In this document: piece after piece, positions 12,601 through 27,600 of the stretch
Position numbering within the stretch: the first letter of the stretch is position 1
How the letters are laid out: each line of letters opens with the position of its first letter
NCBI GenBank assembly: GCA_012934845.2
Contig: WNNJ02000982.1
Location: forward strand, 62,001 to 126,000
Reading direction: 5' to 3'
Source of the DNA: Pomphorhynchus laevis
Lineage: Eukaryota; Acanthocephala; Palaeacanthocephala; Echinorhynchida; Pomphorhynchidae
DNA length: 64,000 nt
Position numbers and translations under genes: made by a program
Notes under the pieces: model-generated
The model's database searches: none
The model's input: the letters and a program-made list of their open reading frames with translations, nothing else
What the model was told of the DNA's origin: nothing

Positions 12601-15600
12601 CAAGAAATTGTTGTTGTTAATGATTATTGTTATTCAAGATTTTATATAATTTATTTCAATTTAAAATAATATAAAATTGAAATTTAAAATAAAGATCAAA
12701 TTTTATAAATTGAATAATAAATAACAGACGATGTAATAAGGATTAAATGTCATCATGAGGAACTGCTGTGTTATCATGTTTCGGCCCTTATTCGTCGATC
12801 CAACATAGCCGTGGGGCCAAATACGCACTAATGACGTATTTCCCCAATAGCCGCGTCGAACCACAATGTTTAACGCGGCCTACAATGCGAGGCCGTATCA
12901 AACTCCTTAAATATTTCGTTAAATAGCAAATTTAGCTTTTGATTCATAGACTACATGTGTAATGAATGGTCTATATAATGGGTGTTTTTCGTATTTTCTA
13001 CGAAAATACGAAAAATATTAATATTAAAAATTATTAATATTATTTTCGTTAATTCAGTTTAGGACAACTTTATTTTACATTAACCCTTGACGTTAATTGA
13101 ATTAATTATTGAACTGTAACAGATTTCTCCGTTTACAAATAATTATAACTTAAAGTTTATAAATTATGTAACGATGAATTATGGTTAATTATTTACTTAA
13201 TTAATAAGTAATTAATTTAATTTACTTAATTATTTAATTAATGATTATATTTACGAATTATATACTTATGTGCCAGAAATCTGCTACAGTTTAATAATTA
13301 ACCATAAGTATTATTCGTCAATCTACATAATCAAACAATCTGCTACATAAGCAATGATTATTATATATCCAGGTGACATTTGAATTGTTTTATTGGCATT
13401 AATTTTAACCATAAGAGAAAACTGAATTATTTTATTATTATTGTTTTCCCCTGTATTTTAATAAAACATGTAATCCAAGAATGTAATGAAACAAATATTT
13501 TATGGTGTTTTATTTTTGAAATTGCAACTTATGAATAATTGCGTTTTCTCCTTGAACAAAGAGTATATTATTTTACAATGGTAAATACCTTATCTGACCG
13601 TATATTCTTTAAGTCTGTCAATGATATATTATCGTCTGATCTAATTTTATCGTAGTCTTCTGGATCGCTAAATGTTAGCGGGAGAATTCCTTGCTTCTTT
13701 AGATTCGTTTCTAAAAACAAAGGTTCATCATTTTAAGCATATAAAAAAAGAAATCTTAACTGTATTTGATGAAATACAGTTTCATTTTAATGGAACAATA
13801 TTCCATATTGCCATTGATTATCTGAATTAAACAAATCCAATCAGCATTTGTTATAAATACATGTTAAGATAGCTCTGATGATTTTTTTTAAATTTATCAG
13901 CTTACTTCGTATCAAATGAACTTACTTTTTATAATTCAGTAAATATTCATCGCGTATTACACTATTTAATCTTAACTATTGCAAACAGCTTGATATTGTT
14001 TAAAATGTGTGTTCCCTCCCTATACATACTGATACTGTAAATTTGAATTATAAATATTAATGAATATATTTATAATAAATGCTTAATTAAAAAATGAATA
14101 TATATATCAACATTAAGTTATTCCATTTAGTTATATTTATTTAAAACAAAGTTATATATTAGTTATATGATTTCGTATATATACATTAATACATTAATTT
14201 ATACGTTAGTGCTAATGCTATTTGAAGGAACTCACAAATGTTTCGATTTACTAAATGTTGAAACACGATTGCTTCAACGTCGGAAGAATATATAGAAATC
14301 CTTTAATAATTAAATTAATTATCAAGTCGAAACTCATGAGGTGTAATCAATTTAAATATTGTAATATATATAATAAAATAAGTTATACTTTACAATTTAT
14401 TTAACGATATATTTTATTTAAATAGAACGCTTTTATACTAACGCTTTTATGAAGTCTTGATAGCAGCATATCCGCTTGATATTTTTTATTATATAATCAT
14501 GTGATTAATATTTGAAAATTCATTAATTTATATGAACCTTAAAAAACAATTAAGACTTTTTAAACATAATCACTTTATTATTTCAATGCGGCACTACAGA
14601 AGGCTAAAACAATAAAATTATAAAACTATGATGTAAGTAAATGAATTAAATGCAATTTTTAATATCTCTTTTATTAAATTGAAAAGACATCCGCAGCAAA
14701 TTTTACGAGTATGGATTTTCAATTTAATAAAATTAAGTGAACCTAGCAAGTATCAGTCAAATTCAATCATACCTCTTTTTTATATTAAAATGCACGTTCA
14801 ATTAGACTAATATTAAAATACATATTAAAATTTATACATATTAAAATTTATACATATTAAAATTTATACATATTAAAATTTATACATATTAAATTTATAC
14901 ATATTAAAATTAGAATATTAATATACCTCTTTTTTGTTAAAAAAGTGGTATATTATACATACCTCTTTTTTATATTGAAATGCACGTTCAATGAAACTAA
15001 TATTAAAATACATGTTAAAATTTATACATATTAAAATTTATACATATTAAAATTTATACATATTAAAATTTATACATATTAAAATTTATACATATTAAAA
15101 TTTATACATATTAAAATTTATGTTCCGAAATATATAAACTTTTAATAACAGTTTAATTATTTAATTGATTACCACTATACAGCTAATAATGCATATTAAT
15201 TTATTTTTATATGAAATTAAAATTATATTTTTTCATAATTCAAAATATTGGCACGATTAATATTTACTTATCCAATATTACCTCTAGAATTGCCATTTCT
15301 AAATAAGTAGAAGCATTCGTAATTTTATATTTACAATTATATAATGGCAGTAGTTCGCAAAACTTAATAAAGTTACGTAGTAATAAAGTAGATTGAAAAT
15401 ACATTTTTAGATTTAGGATTTTGATACCAAAATTGCGATAATAGATAATATCTTTAAATTTTATTACCGTGTATTCTGGCAAAGCTCTTTACAATGACAA
15501 CTTTTCCTCCAAGATGGCGAGGTTCTAATGCCGCATGCTCTCTTGAACTGCCCTCTCCATAATTTTCATCAGCAATTACACACCAATTTCGTTTTCGTTG

Positions 15601-18600
15601 CTAAACAATAAATTATTATTAAATATCAAGTACTAAATATAGGAATGGTTTTCCATACATTAAATGTATAGTCAGATATGAACCACATCTACTCATATCA
15701 CTAATAATGATAATGAATAGTAGAGATAAAGAAATTTTGATATTTTGTTATGCCATCTTTATTTTAATATTTTGAAAAAGAAATTACATAATCGAAATTC
15801 TTATTATTGAAATTTTTGATGTCACTGCACGTTGCTTTAGTCCTATCTATAAGCTAGCAGAGCAATACGCTACATTTAAGAATTGGTGAACCTCATCAGC
15901 TCCTTATCCAATACCTTCGTTTCACATTGCGGTCCTTTTAATGGCAATATTGCTTTCCCAATAAAAATAACATTTTATTTCATTTTGTAAAGTTTAAAAT
16001 TTCATTTTAAATTTCTTTTATTACATTTTAATTAAAAATTTCATGTTTCATTAAATTCTACTCATAAATATTTAATGTCACAGCTTAGCATGTACAAAAA
16101 TACTTAATAAATACTAAGATAATATTAGACTTGAATTGACATAAAGCCACCACTACTGTAGAAAATCCTTATAGAGTATATATTTAGTATTTACTCTCAA
16201 TAAATAATAAAGTCATTGGGAACTGTCATGCACTCGACGGTGCCACTAATTTGCAACATTTATAACAAAACCATATACCTAGCATCTTCAATCAATTTAA
16301 AAGCCTTAATATTTTCAATACCATCGTCACATAAAAAAAGCATTTTATTTTCTACTCTCGCCACGTTATTTTTCTAAATAAAGTAATGTACTTAAACGAC
16401 AACATTAAAAATTACCTAACTCTGTAATATGATTATGTAGAGTAATACATATAATTATTAAATAAGATTTTATAATTGAAAAAATAATATAAAATTAAAA
16501 TAATAATGTATATTTATATAATAATTATATAATTCAGATTAGATACCTGAGTCTACGTACTTTATACTAAATATAAATCATAAATAAAGATTAATAATAA
16601 ATAATTATATAATATTTTATACAATTAATATTTATATCAAGTTAAAATTGAAATTTAAAATAAAAGTCAATTTTTATGAATTGACTAATAACAGACAATG
16701 TCTAAGAATAATGATTAGAGGTCATCAGAAATAACTACTATGCTAGAACGTATCGTCGACTCCTAATTCCTCGACCCAGTATAGCAGGAGGGGGCAAATA
16801 CATGCTAAGGACGTATTTCCTCTAATGCAACATAGCAAGGGGCCTTATTCCTCTAATGAAATTTGATTATTTAGTGCATCTTATTCTAATACTGAGTATA
16901 TTATTTACTATCCATCCGTAAACATGTTCTGCTTAGGAGTTAAAATTTATTTTTTATAATATTAAGTGTTGATTTATATATTTTACAACTTTTGTTTAAT
17001 TTAATATTTGACAATAATTTAATTTAAAAAGATACTACAAATTTAGATGCATCTTTAGGCAATAGTAAAAATAAATAAAAACATAATTTAGTTTTTACTA
17101 ATTATTAAAATTAATATTTATGTATAATTTGATAAATTATTCATAAGTTTATCGTTTTCAGTATATTTCTGAATTTCAAGTTAATTATAACATGTGATAT
17201 TGATATATCTTATTGCTCTTATGTTGAAAATGTGTTATGAAGCAATCGTACACAGCAGAATAATCGAAATATTCATCATAATTAGAAGATGATGCAAATG
17301 AAAAGAGAACTTTCGGCGAAATTTTGAAATTTTTTTTAAAATTTACAGCATCCGTCAATTATGATATTAAAAATGATTTATAATTTTGAAAAATCATAGT
17401 CATAATTAAAAATTTATTTCATTAAAAAACATTTTATATATTATTTGATAATATTTCATAATTATGACAGAAGTCACAAAGACAAGTCAGGATATATAAT
17501 ACATAAGCAAATTTACCTTGTAATATCTAGCTGTATCGGGCACAGCACCATAAACACCAGTAATTTGGTTTTTTATTTCGTTCACCTTGTCATTTTCGGC
17601 ATTCACAGCTCTAGCAAAAAAAAGAAAAACAAAAAATAAATCAAATAGCAAAATATGAAAATAAATAATAATGGTACAATTTAAATATTACTTCTCAAAT
17701 GAAATCAATCTAAAGTCTCGATATAGTCGATATTGATGTGATTCTAATTTCTATCAAATGAAAATTGCTAATTATTTCTTGGCTTATCAATTGTACAAAT
17801 ATAAAAAAGTAAAAATAAAAATGTTTATCTTAAAAAATATGTAATTGTTACGAGAACAAAAGTGTAAGAATTGTAAGTATAAATACAACCACCTGCCGTC
17901 CCGTCGCTTTGCGTTGGTAACTCTCGAATAGTTCAATGTTCAATTTTGATCCAAAAGTTTAGTTCCAGTTGCAGAATAGTAAAAATACGTCACTCAGTCT
18001 ATTTCTAGACTGAAGCGAACTATCTCTCCTTACTAATTCTAGGTTTTTTTCCACAAGCGAGATGACATTCAACGTTGCTACATGAAGGCTAGTCAACTTC
18101 GGATGCTGATACCTCTTTCGCTGATTATGTACAACTGCCCGGTCTTACGAGATTTGACAAAGAAAACTCTTTTGACCAATGATAAGTTGAACATTGTTCA
18201 TCGCTCCTAATTTATTTTTTTTTGTAAATGTCTCTCTTGTGATTTACATTGTCTTGATTTTGTTTATTCGGCTATCTGTCGTTCCTAATATCCTTTGATG
18301 ATCCAACATCGCTACCGTAAGGAAACAGCCCTCCGTGACCCTCTTCTGCCCCACGTGGAGGCATAGAATTAGTAAGGAGAGATAGTTCGCTTCAGTCTAG
18401 AAATAGACTGAGTGACGTATTTTTACTATTCTGCAACTGGAACTAAACTTTTGAATCAAAATTGAACATTGAACTATTCGAGAGTTACCAACGCAAAGCG
18501 ACGGGACGGCAGGTGGTTGTATTTATACTTACAAGTTACCGGTTGTTGTTCGTGGTAGAGGTTTAATCCAGTGAACGAAAGACTGACGTTTCTGAGACGT

Positions 18601-21600
18601 TTAGTCAAAGAGGGAAAAAGGATAACTGTTGTGTGTGCGTATGATCCCAACATTATCTCGGACTACGCAGCCTTCGTGGAAGATCTTCAAGCTCTGCTTG
18701 ATAGTATTCATGTTGGAGATTCCCTCATTCTATTGGATGACTTCAAGGCTCATGTTGGTAGCGACTGTAGCACTTGGAAGGGAGTGTAAAGGAGGAACGG
18801 ACTCTCTGATCTGAATGCTAGTGGTATTATATTATTGCAATTTTGTTCTCGTAACAATTTATGCATAACCAACACAATGTTTGAATATAAGGAGATCCAC
18901 ATGTGCACAAAGCATCAGAATTCTCTCAGTCAAAGATCAATGATCGATTTTGTAATGATTACTATTACCAAGCTAGTTAAACTAGTTTATCAAACTATTT
19001 ATCTATGGTTTTCTTCATAATGTATTTTTTAAATTTTGTTTTGATTCTATTCCAAAATAAACTTTTCTTTTAATCTAACGCAAATAGGAAACACTGCATA
19101 AATAAAATTTGCGCGAATCGAACACTAATAAGTTGAAATACATCGAGGATAGATAACCCGAGCATATTTTCCGTCGTAATGACGGTAATGTCACATATTT
19201 TACTGTTGATCGTAAAATCGGCAATAACGAATAGTTGTTCTCTGTGAATATCAATCAAAAATATGATAATCAACGAGCACAATAAAAAATCCTCATTATA
19301 TCCTATCATTGCATTATATTTAATTTACTGTTTAATACTTTATCTTTACGTTGAACAGTTTAATTAATTGAAAGCATATTAAAACAGCATTAAACAGCAT
19401 CGTCGTATTGATAATGCTTATCTAATCCGAAAGAAATAGCATCGCGATGAAATACAACTGACTATACAAACCCGATTAAGAGGTTATTCGAAATGTTATC
19501 CAAATGACCTCGATATTGTAACCATTGGCCAGCGGCGCTTATGTGATCAGTAGTACATTTACCCTTTATCTAAAAATAGAAATAACGACAGTAAATTGAT
19601 AAAATAAAACAAAAAAGGTTCATTATTAACAATAATTATTATTTGAATAATTTATTAAGACATCAAATATACAATACGTTATTATTCCAAGAACCGCAAT
19701 TATTGATGGTCACCGCGAACTCATCTGAATTAGAAACTAACTCATCTTTTGTACATTGCTAACTCATGGAATGTACAAAGCGATCGGTAAAGTAAAATGA
19801 AAACTAGAATAAAAGCAAAATATCATATTTGCATATCTTCGAAATGCAAATATGATATCTTCGATACAAAAGTAATTTTGATGGTTAAAATAAGGTATAT
19901 TGCATTATTTAAATTGTGAACTTCTCACCTTTATAAGTACAAGCATATCGAGTAGATTTTGACCATCCCAAGGAGCAAATGGCTCAAGAAGCTGCAGACG
20001 GGTGCTTTTATCGGATACTTTTAAATCTACTGTAGATCCATCCTTTACAGGAGCAACGTATAGTTGTTCTCCTTCGTCAAAACCTTCTTTTGGCAATAGG
20101 ATTGGCTCGGGAGGCTTCAAATACAACGGCTCTCCTATGTTATAAAAACAAAATAATTTATAAAGAATTACAGCAAACATGTGTACGGTTAAATAAAGAG
20201 TTTTCCATCTCATGTTTAAGGTTTATTACCTTTATCATCGTGAAGCGGATCACATCTGGGGTCAAATCCCAATTCACCGGAAAGAGCAAGACATGTTGTA
20301 ATTACAGGTGATGTGACAAAAGCGTGGGTTTGTGGATTAGCGTCGTTTCTTCCAGCAAAATTTCTATTGTAAGAATTGACAATGGTATTTTTTGAACCAG
20401 GTTTAACATCACTTCTGTTTAAAAAATAAATACATGGATAACTATTTTAAAATTCGTTTAAAATAAACACAGATTTTTAATACGAAAAACAATGTAAAAC
20501 AAAAACCCAAGTATATTACATGATATATATCACGTGTTGTTACGTCATTTTATAGTAATTCGATAAAATGACTAAATTCAAAGAACTAATTTTGCAGTTA
20601 CTTAGTTTATTTATGGAATTAATTTCTCATTTGACTTTTCTCTTCGTCACCTTTGCAAACAGTGCATCACTTTAAAAAAATGATTTATTTTTACGTGGTA
20701 AATGCGTACTGTCGCACGCTTACATGACCACGAAGAAGAAAAACAAAAGTCTAAATCATGTGTCGAGGAGGTTGGTACGGAGGAGGTATCTGACGTCGAG
20801 TGGGAACTGATTCCAGGCGAGTGGGGCGGCGACGAGGAATGATCGGAGACCGTAGTTGTTAGAGTAATTGGGAACGTAGAGTAAGATAGAATTACGGAAA
20901 CGCAGTGATAGATAGGTGGGGCGAGTGTCGTCTAAGAAATGGAGGTTTATGAACGATGAGGAGACGACAGCGATGAGACAAAAAGTGACAAGAAGACGGA
21001 ATTGGATGCGGATGTGGATGGTGGGCCAGGAGAGTTGGGCAAGATATGTGGATGTGTGGTCGACACACATCCACATATTTTTGTATAACTATTAGTCATT
21101 TTTACACAACTCTTCGCCACTTTGACATAACATCTTATCTTTTACGTAATACGGTCAGCTTTGCATAACACTTTATTGTTTTACCCAATACTCGTCACAT
21201 TTGCACAATACTTTGTCAGTTTTGGATGACAGTTCACAAAACATCGTAATTTTGTCATGACGCCAGGTTACGTTTGCTCAACGCCTTAGTCATTTCCGCG
21301 ATATAGTGACGCTTGCATAAAACTATTTGCAAACGTGTTATGTAAACTTTTAATTGACAAATGATGTTTCGGCTATATTCATGGAAGAAATTTAAAGTCA
21401 AAAACCAATAACTGCATCTATATATTATAAATCGTTTCTCAGCTTAGACCTTTATCATCGTACAGATGTTAGAATCACATCTAGTGTCGAATCCTAATTC
21501 ATCGGCAAGAGCAAAACATTTTGTAATCACATGTGATGTGACGAAAGCGAATATAAAATGATTTACATGTTCAATAATCTAAGCATTACTAAATAAACCT

Positions 21601-24600
21601 TCGAATTACTAAAGTGATTAGTTCAATAATCCTTTTCTGAACTACAAATTGATTGACAAATCACTTTATAGCCTACAAATTTTTGTGACTAAAATTGCTA
21701 TCATCTACACTACAGAGAAACGCTTGAACATAAAATTATGTTTGTTTCTGCTAAATAATATGTGTTATCAATGGCACACAGAAGTGGTCAAATGTCATGT
21801 CTGTCATTTTCTATTTAGTGATTTCCCTTATTTTGACGACTTTCAAATATATATGCATTAAATAAATGAAACTAATATATTATGATATTATAATATTATT
21901 TGTAATATTTATATTATTAATATTATTATATAATATTCACTAGCATAATATTACTTGTTGTGCTAGCAAAATCTATTTAAAATACATCAAAACTGGGTCC
22001 GCGGTTATGTATGAGATGAATTTTGATAGCATAATAACATATTAGCATCATGTAATGCAGGTATAGTGGAAAGCTAAAAAAAGCGAAAACACTAAACAAA
22101 AAATGACGGACCAGACATTTGACCACTACTGTATATAGAGTGACTCTGTCTAAATCAAATTGGGTACATTGCTGTCATATCTTTATTCAAAGAAATTGCA
22201 TAAATAATACAATAGCTGTCTTTTTATTCTATAAAATTGAATTGATGGTTTAGTCTCAATTTTAGATAAGGTCGCTACAACATCCAATGAAATTAGTAGA
22301 GAAGAATTAATAATTACAATCTAATGAACAACTTAATCTAAATGTAAATAGTGTTTAAATGCACCTTTTCCACTGACCGATACACGGACCGCATGCGTTT
22401 GCCAACACAACACCTCCAATTGCTCGAAAGTCGTCTGCCTAAATAAAATACAATCATTTCATATCGTTTATTAAGCAGCTAAATATAACATCAAGTAATT
22501 TCACAAACTACGATTAGTAATTTGTTAAAAAGTCTAAAACAACAGTAATATATACACAAACACATACAATTCCGTCTCGTTCTATTGTAGCGCGAATCTG
22601 TTCTGAACCCGGAGTGATAATGAAATTAGATTTAGCCTTTATTCCACGTGAATGAGCTTGTCGAGCAATAGACGCAGCAGCAGTCATATCTTCGTACGAA
22701 CTATTTGTACAGCTACCAAGCAGAGCTAAAAAATCCAACCTATCGATAAAACACTTGGCTAAATTTGTCCATAGATATTAGCTTTGCGTAATTTATCAAG
22801 TCCAAGCGAATGTTTGTAGTTTTTTTTGCATTGAATAAAATTGACATGAATCATGTTTTCAACAATAACGTGAATGAAATTCATTCATTAATGTAATGTT
22901 GATGAATTGTTAGTATTATTATAAATAAATTATAAGTTAAATGATACAAATATATAATTATATTAATTAATAATTATTTAATTATGTAATTATTATCTTT
23001 AATTTTATAATTATTAATATTGTAAACACATATTTAAGAAAAAACGGATTATGATGCCACAGCCATACCGATATATGGACAGCAAAGAGAATAAAACAAT
23101 GGAGTCTTTAGATTTAATTTTATGTTCATCTATCACGATAAAGTTTAGATGATCCAGGTTGAACTTGACAATTTTAGATAACTTTTTTGTATCTAAAGTT
23201 GATTAAAATCAATTTGTTTTGATTTTCTGAAATATTGTTAGAGTTAATTTTAGCTCATATATGGAAAATATTTAAGAAATCAAACAATTCCTATTTTTCT
23301 ATTGATGAACAATAAAAATAAGTTGAAATTATTTTTATGATTAGAATACTCTGAAAACGTGTACATTAAGCGAAAATTATATAAAAATACAAACGACAAT
23401 ATTATTAATAGTTTAAACATTGTTTGCCATATATCACACACATTTTTATTTGAAGTGAACTTATTCTAGTAGTTCATAAAATGAATTGTGATTAACAAAA
23501 TAGATAAACAATTATTGTAAAATCAAATATATCGAAGCGTTTTGCTACGTACCATTAGTTATTTTAAGCGGCCAGTCATTCTTTATCGCCGCGCTCTTAA
23601 CTTCATGAAGACTATGTGCTCTATCAGGTGAAAATGGACCGTTGATCAGCGGTTCCAACTATAAAATGTAATTAGATGGTATATTAAATAAATCAATGTT
23701 ATATGGATTACAAAAAAGATTCATGTTTATTAAATTAATAGATTTACACATTGAAAGGCTCGATTATCAAATGTACTTAGGTATAACATATTAAATGCTG
23801 AATTTATCTTATATCATCAACATACCATGTATTGTTCACATTATCAAAAATACTGTAACTTTATATAAATAATTCTCATCTTACACTTTAATCTTCTGGA
23901 TAAAGCTGTTTGAATTATAGGAACCAAAAAAATTAATATTATATTATCAAACAAGAACAATTCACGTTTGTATTATATATCCGGATAGATAAGGATATTG
24001 TTGATAACCAAATATTATTTTTTTAAAAGCTTGTTCCTTATAACTATAAAAAATAATGAACTATAAGCATTAAATATAAAAATAATGAACTCTAAACAAA
24101 CTTTCATGTCGTTTCGTAAATGAAAATAATTTTTCGTGGCACTACAATAAACTTAAATATACTAATTTTATAATTGTAATTTTCCCTTGTTCACTGCCAA
24201 AAATGATAGAATATTATTTATTTTTGTAGCAAATGTGGACGGAGCCACTTGCGGGTCTACCAATAAATATAAATAAAAAAGACAAAAATCTAATTCAGTA
24301 CTGTGCGTTGGCAAGAAATTTGTAAAGGATGCAATATGCTTAGTTTATCGTTAGCATTCCCTATAGTGAATTTTGGTTTTAATGGGCAAGATATATACGC
24401 CAGAGACAAATGTGAAATGAATAAAGATCAGGTCAAACTTTGCTGGAGGAATTGAATTGAAATGAGCTGTTTAAAGATGCGAAAGCAGGAAAACGAGCGA
24501 ATGTCAACAGGAAGGCGGTTCCATGGTAGTGGTCGAGAAACATGGCATGTGCAGAGTCTATAATTAATGCAATATCCAGAAATGGCTAAGAGACCTGTGT

Positions 24601-27600
24601 GACTAGATCGTAGAGTTAGAGAAGATATATGGACTGAGTTGTAGGAAGGAAGTTTAAGATAGGATGGTGAGTCGGATACACGGAAATAAAAAACAAGAAA
24701 CAGTAAGTGTATTGTGAAGCGTTGAAAAATGCTAGGACTAATTGAGAAACAATATATTACAAGAAATATGATCAAAGCGTCGGTGGCGTAATAAAATACG
24801 ATCTGCTGTGCGGATAACGAATTAGAGAGGGCGTAGCAAGGTTTTGGGTAAGTTGAATAGTAAAATGAGGCAATAGTTCATTTGCAGGAAGAGAAATGAG
24901 AAAATAAGTTGTCTGCAGGTATGGAGATTAACTATTCTTCGAATACGTCGAAAATCACGGAGAAGAAAATAGCAAGAACGAGTACGAATCATGTAGAAAC
25001 GTGTTTGCATAAGTAAAATTAGCGAATGTGCATAAATTAAGCGTTTATATGTATATATTTGTGATAGGGGTATCCGTTCCCCCTCGTGGTGCCCTGGAAA
25101 CTCATCGGAGTAAACAAACTGCGAGGTGAGCTAAACGCGGGCACCCTCCTGGTGACAAACATTGCGACAGGCCGGTCATGAGGCATACTTAGAATTTCGT
25201 CGCTTATCTCAACTTAATAAACACGTCCTTACAAACTCAAAACACAGATAGAGCGATCACCGTAATCGACGCGTCAGGATATGGTCCGGTTTGACTGAGA
25301 AATGATCAAGGTTTTTGGGTACAAGGACGGCGCCAGGAGGCAAGTGATTTACAAGCTGCTTGATTGCACCGGATATGTTCACAAGCGTGCAAAATGGAGG
25401 TCCCGTGCATTGAGAACTGATCCCACTTCCATACGGGATTAGCGGCTAAAGAAGAAAAAAAATGTATATACTTGTGATGCGATTATATCATTTTAGGGTA
25501 AACAAGGATAATTTGTGTTTATTATATTTTCATAATAAAAATAATTATTAGTTATATAAAATACTTTTACAGTGCGATAATGTAAATAAGTAGATATGGA
25601 TAACAGTAAATTCGTACCTCTGATAGATTCAACTCAATTGTTTGATCGTACTGGCATCCATCATCACTTACAAGCAATTCTGCAGCATACTTATAAGCCT
25701 CGTTTGCTAATTCTTAAAATATCGATGAAATTAGTAATATGACGAAAATTATTAATTTTGCTTAATCTTGTCCATTCAACAAAAAAAACAGAAAATACAA
25801 AACTTGAGCAAATATAGACTTGGGCAGATTCTAAATGCTTAAATACGTGTATATGCCAAGGAAATAAAAAACAAAAATGATAACATATCACTTGTATTTT
25901 GTAAATATAATGTCAACATTTTTAAAGAACTGAACAAGATGTTCTTTATCGAAATTTTTATTATCCTTTAAAATGTGAAGTGAACGATTGATAGCTGTCA
26001 AATATAATAAAAATAAAATACAAAAGCATAATCGATAAATTATAGAACAAACTCTTATGCAAAGTTCCCAATAGTTTTGCTGGCAAATCCTTTATACAAA
26101 TAATTCAATAAAAAATTATAAATATGTAAATATTTTTGGTATTTATTATTTTCATAATGTTCATTATTTTAAATTGTACAATTTTCAAGCAATAATGTAC
26201 ATTTACATAAACGATAATATTATAGTAACCAAAAAGGAAATGAGCATAACTTTAGGGTGGTTATGATTGAATATTTGAAAACAGAACATTCTTTATCAAT
26301 AAAGGATGTAAACTCGTATTTGTCAAGCTAAGTAGAACAGTAGACTAGGCTAGGAGTATACGAGTTTGATATGGTTGCTAAGTCGTAAGAGAAATCTATG
26401 ACCACGTGAATTAACTTTAAATTATCAAAAATATTAAATATAAATAATTATTTATAAAGCGTATAGTCAAATGATATTCTCAATCAATAGAAGCATAATT
26501 TGACTTGTTAAATTGGCGAAGATATCTACTTAAATGTATGAAGATATCTAGAATGTATATTCTTCCAATTTAGATAAAGTTAATATGTGATTGAACAATT
26601 AATCAGATCAGATAACTGAATATATGTGGTTTATAAAAATCATTATATAAAATTTTATATAATTTATATTTTTAAAATTAAAATTTAAATTTTAAATAAA
26701 AATAAATTTATATAAACTGACTAATAAATAATACACATTGTATCAGAATAAGAAACACATCGTATATTAATATATACGTGAAAATATTGATTGATATTTA
26801 CACCGTATATATAAACAGGAATAGCTGTGCTATCAGGCTTCGACTATATTCAACACACCTTATTGAAACGGGTCCAAATACATAATAATGACGTATTTCC
26901 TCTTATGAAATTTGATTATCAAGTATCTTATTCTAATAAAAAGTGTATCATTTATTATCCATCCATAAAAATGTTCCGCTAATGATTTTAACTTTATTTT
27001 TAATATTATTGTGTTGATATAAATATTTAACTATTTTCTGTTTGATGTTATTTTTATAGTAACCTAGTTTAAAATATGTATTTATTAAATTATTTAAATG
27101 ATTTTGAATAAAACCAATATCACTACATATTATAGCTATATAGTTAGTATAGGAACGAAGAAGAAAAAATCCTTAATTTGATTATAATTCTATATTTCGA
27201 TAGCTCCTGCTATCATCAGGATTACAAAAAAATGTTTCCACTTTTTTGTGAAACAAATATTTCACAAGTGAAACATTTTTTTTGTAATCCTGATGATGAT
27301 AGCAGGAGCTATCGAAATATAAAATTTTAATCAAATAAAGGATGTTTTCTTCTTCTTTCCTAAAATAACTATATATTTGAAATGGAAGAAGATTGTGGTT
27401 ATAGTATTTATAAACATATTATAGCATATCTTAAAATTTTATTATTTAATGTATTATATTTTATATTATATGGTATGCATGAATGCTCATGCAAAAATAT
27501 GTTTCTTGTAAATTTAAATATGTCATCTTTACGATATAAATTAATAGTAGTTTTAGTTAATGTTAATTTAATGTTCATATCTAGATATACACCTTCTTTA

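Noticed and set aside
12740-12900. A GC-rich hairpin followed by GAAAC on the minus strand within the PLE-A unit, as a hammerhead ribozyme.
   Set aside because: The CUGANGA half of the core is absent in every copy I read; only a hairpin next to GAAAC remains.
14821-15121. Regular repeats considered as a CRISPR array.
   Set aside because: Units are contiguous with no unique spacers, and the genome is eukaryotic.
19070-19309. 79-codon minus-strand frame as an extra ACO2 exon or small gene.
   Set aside because: Exons 14 and 15 join perfectly without it, and it lacks plausible splice sites and resembles nothing.
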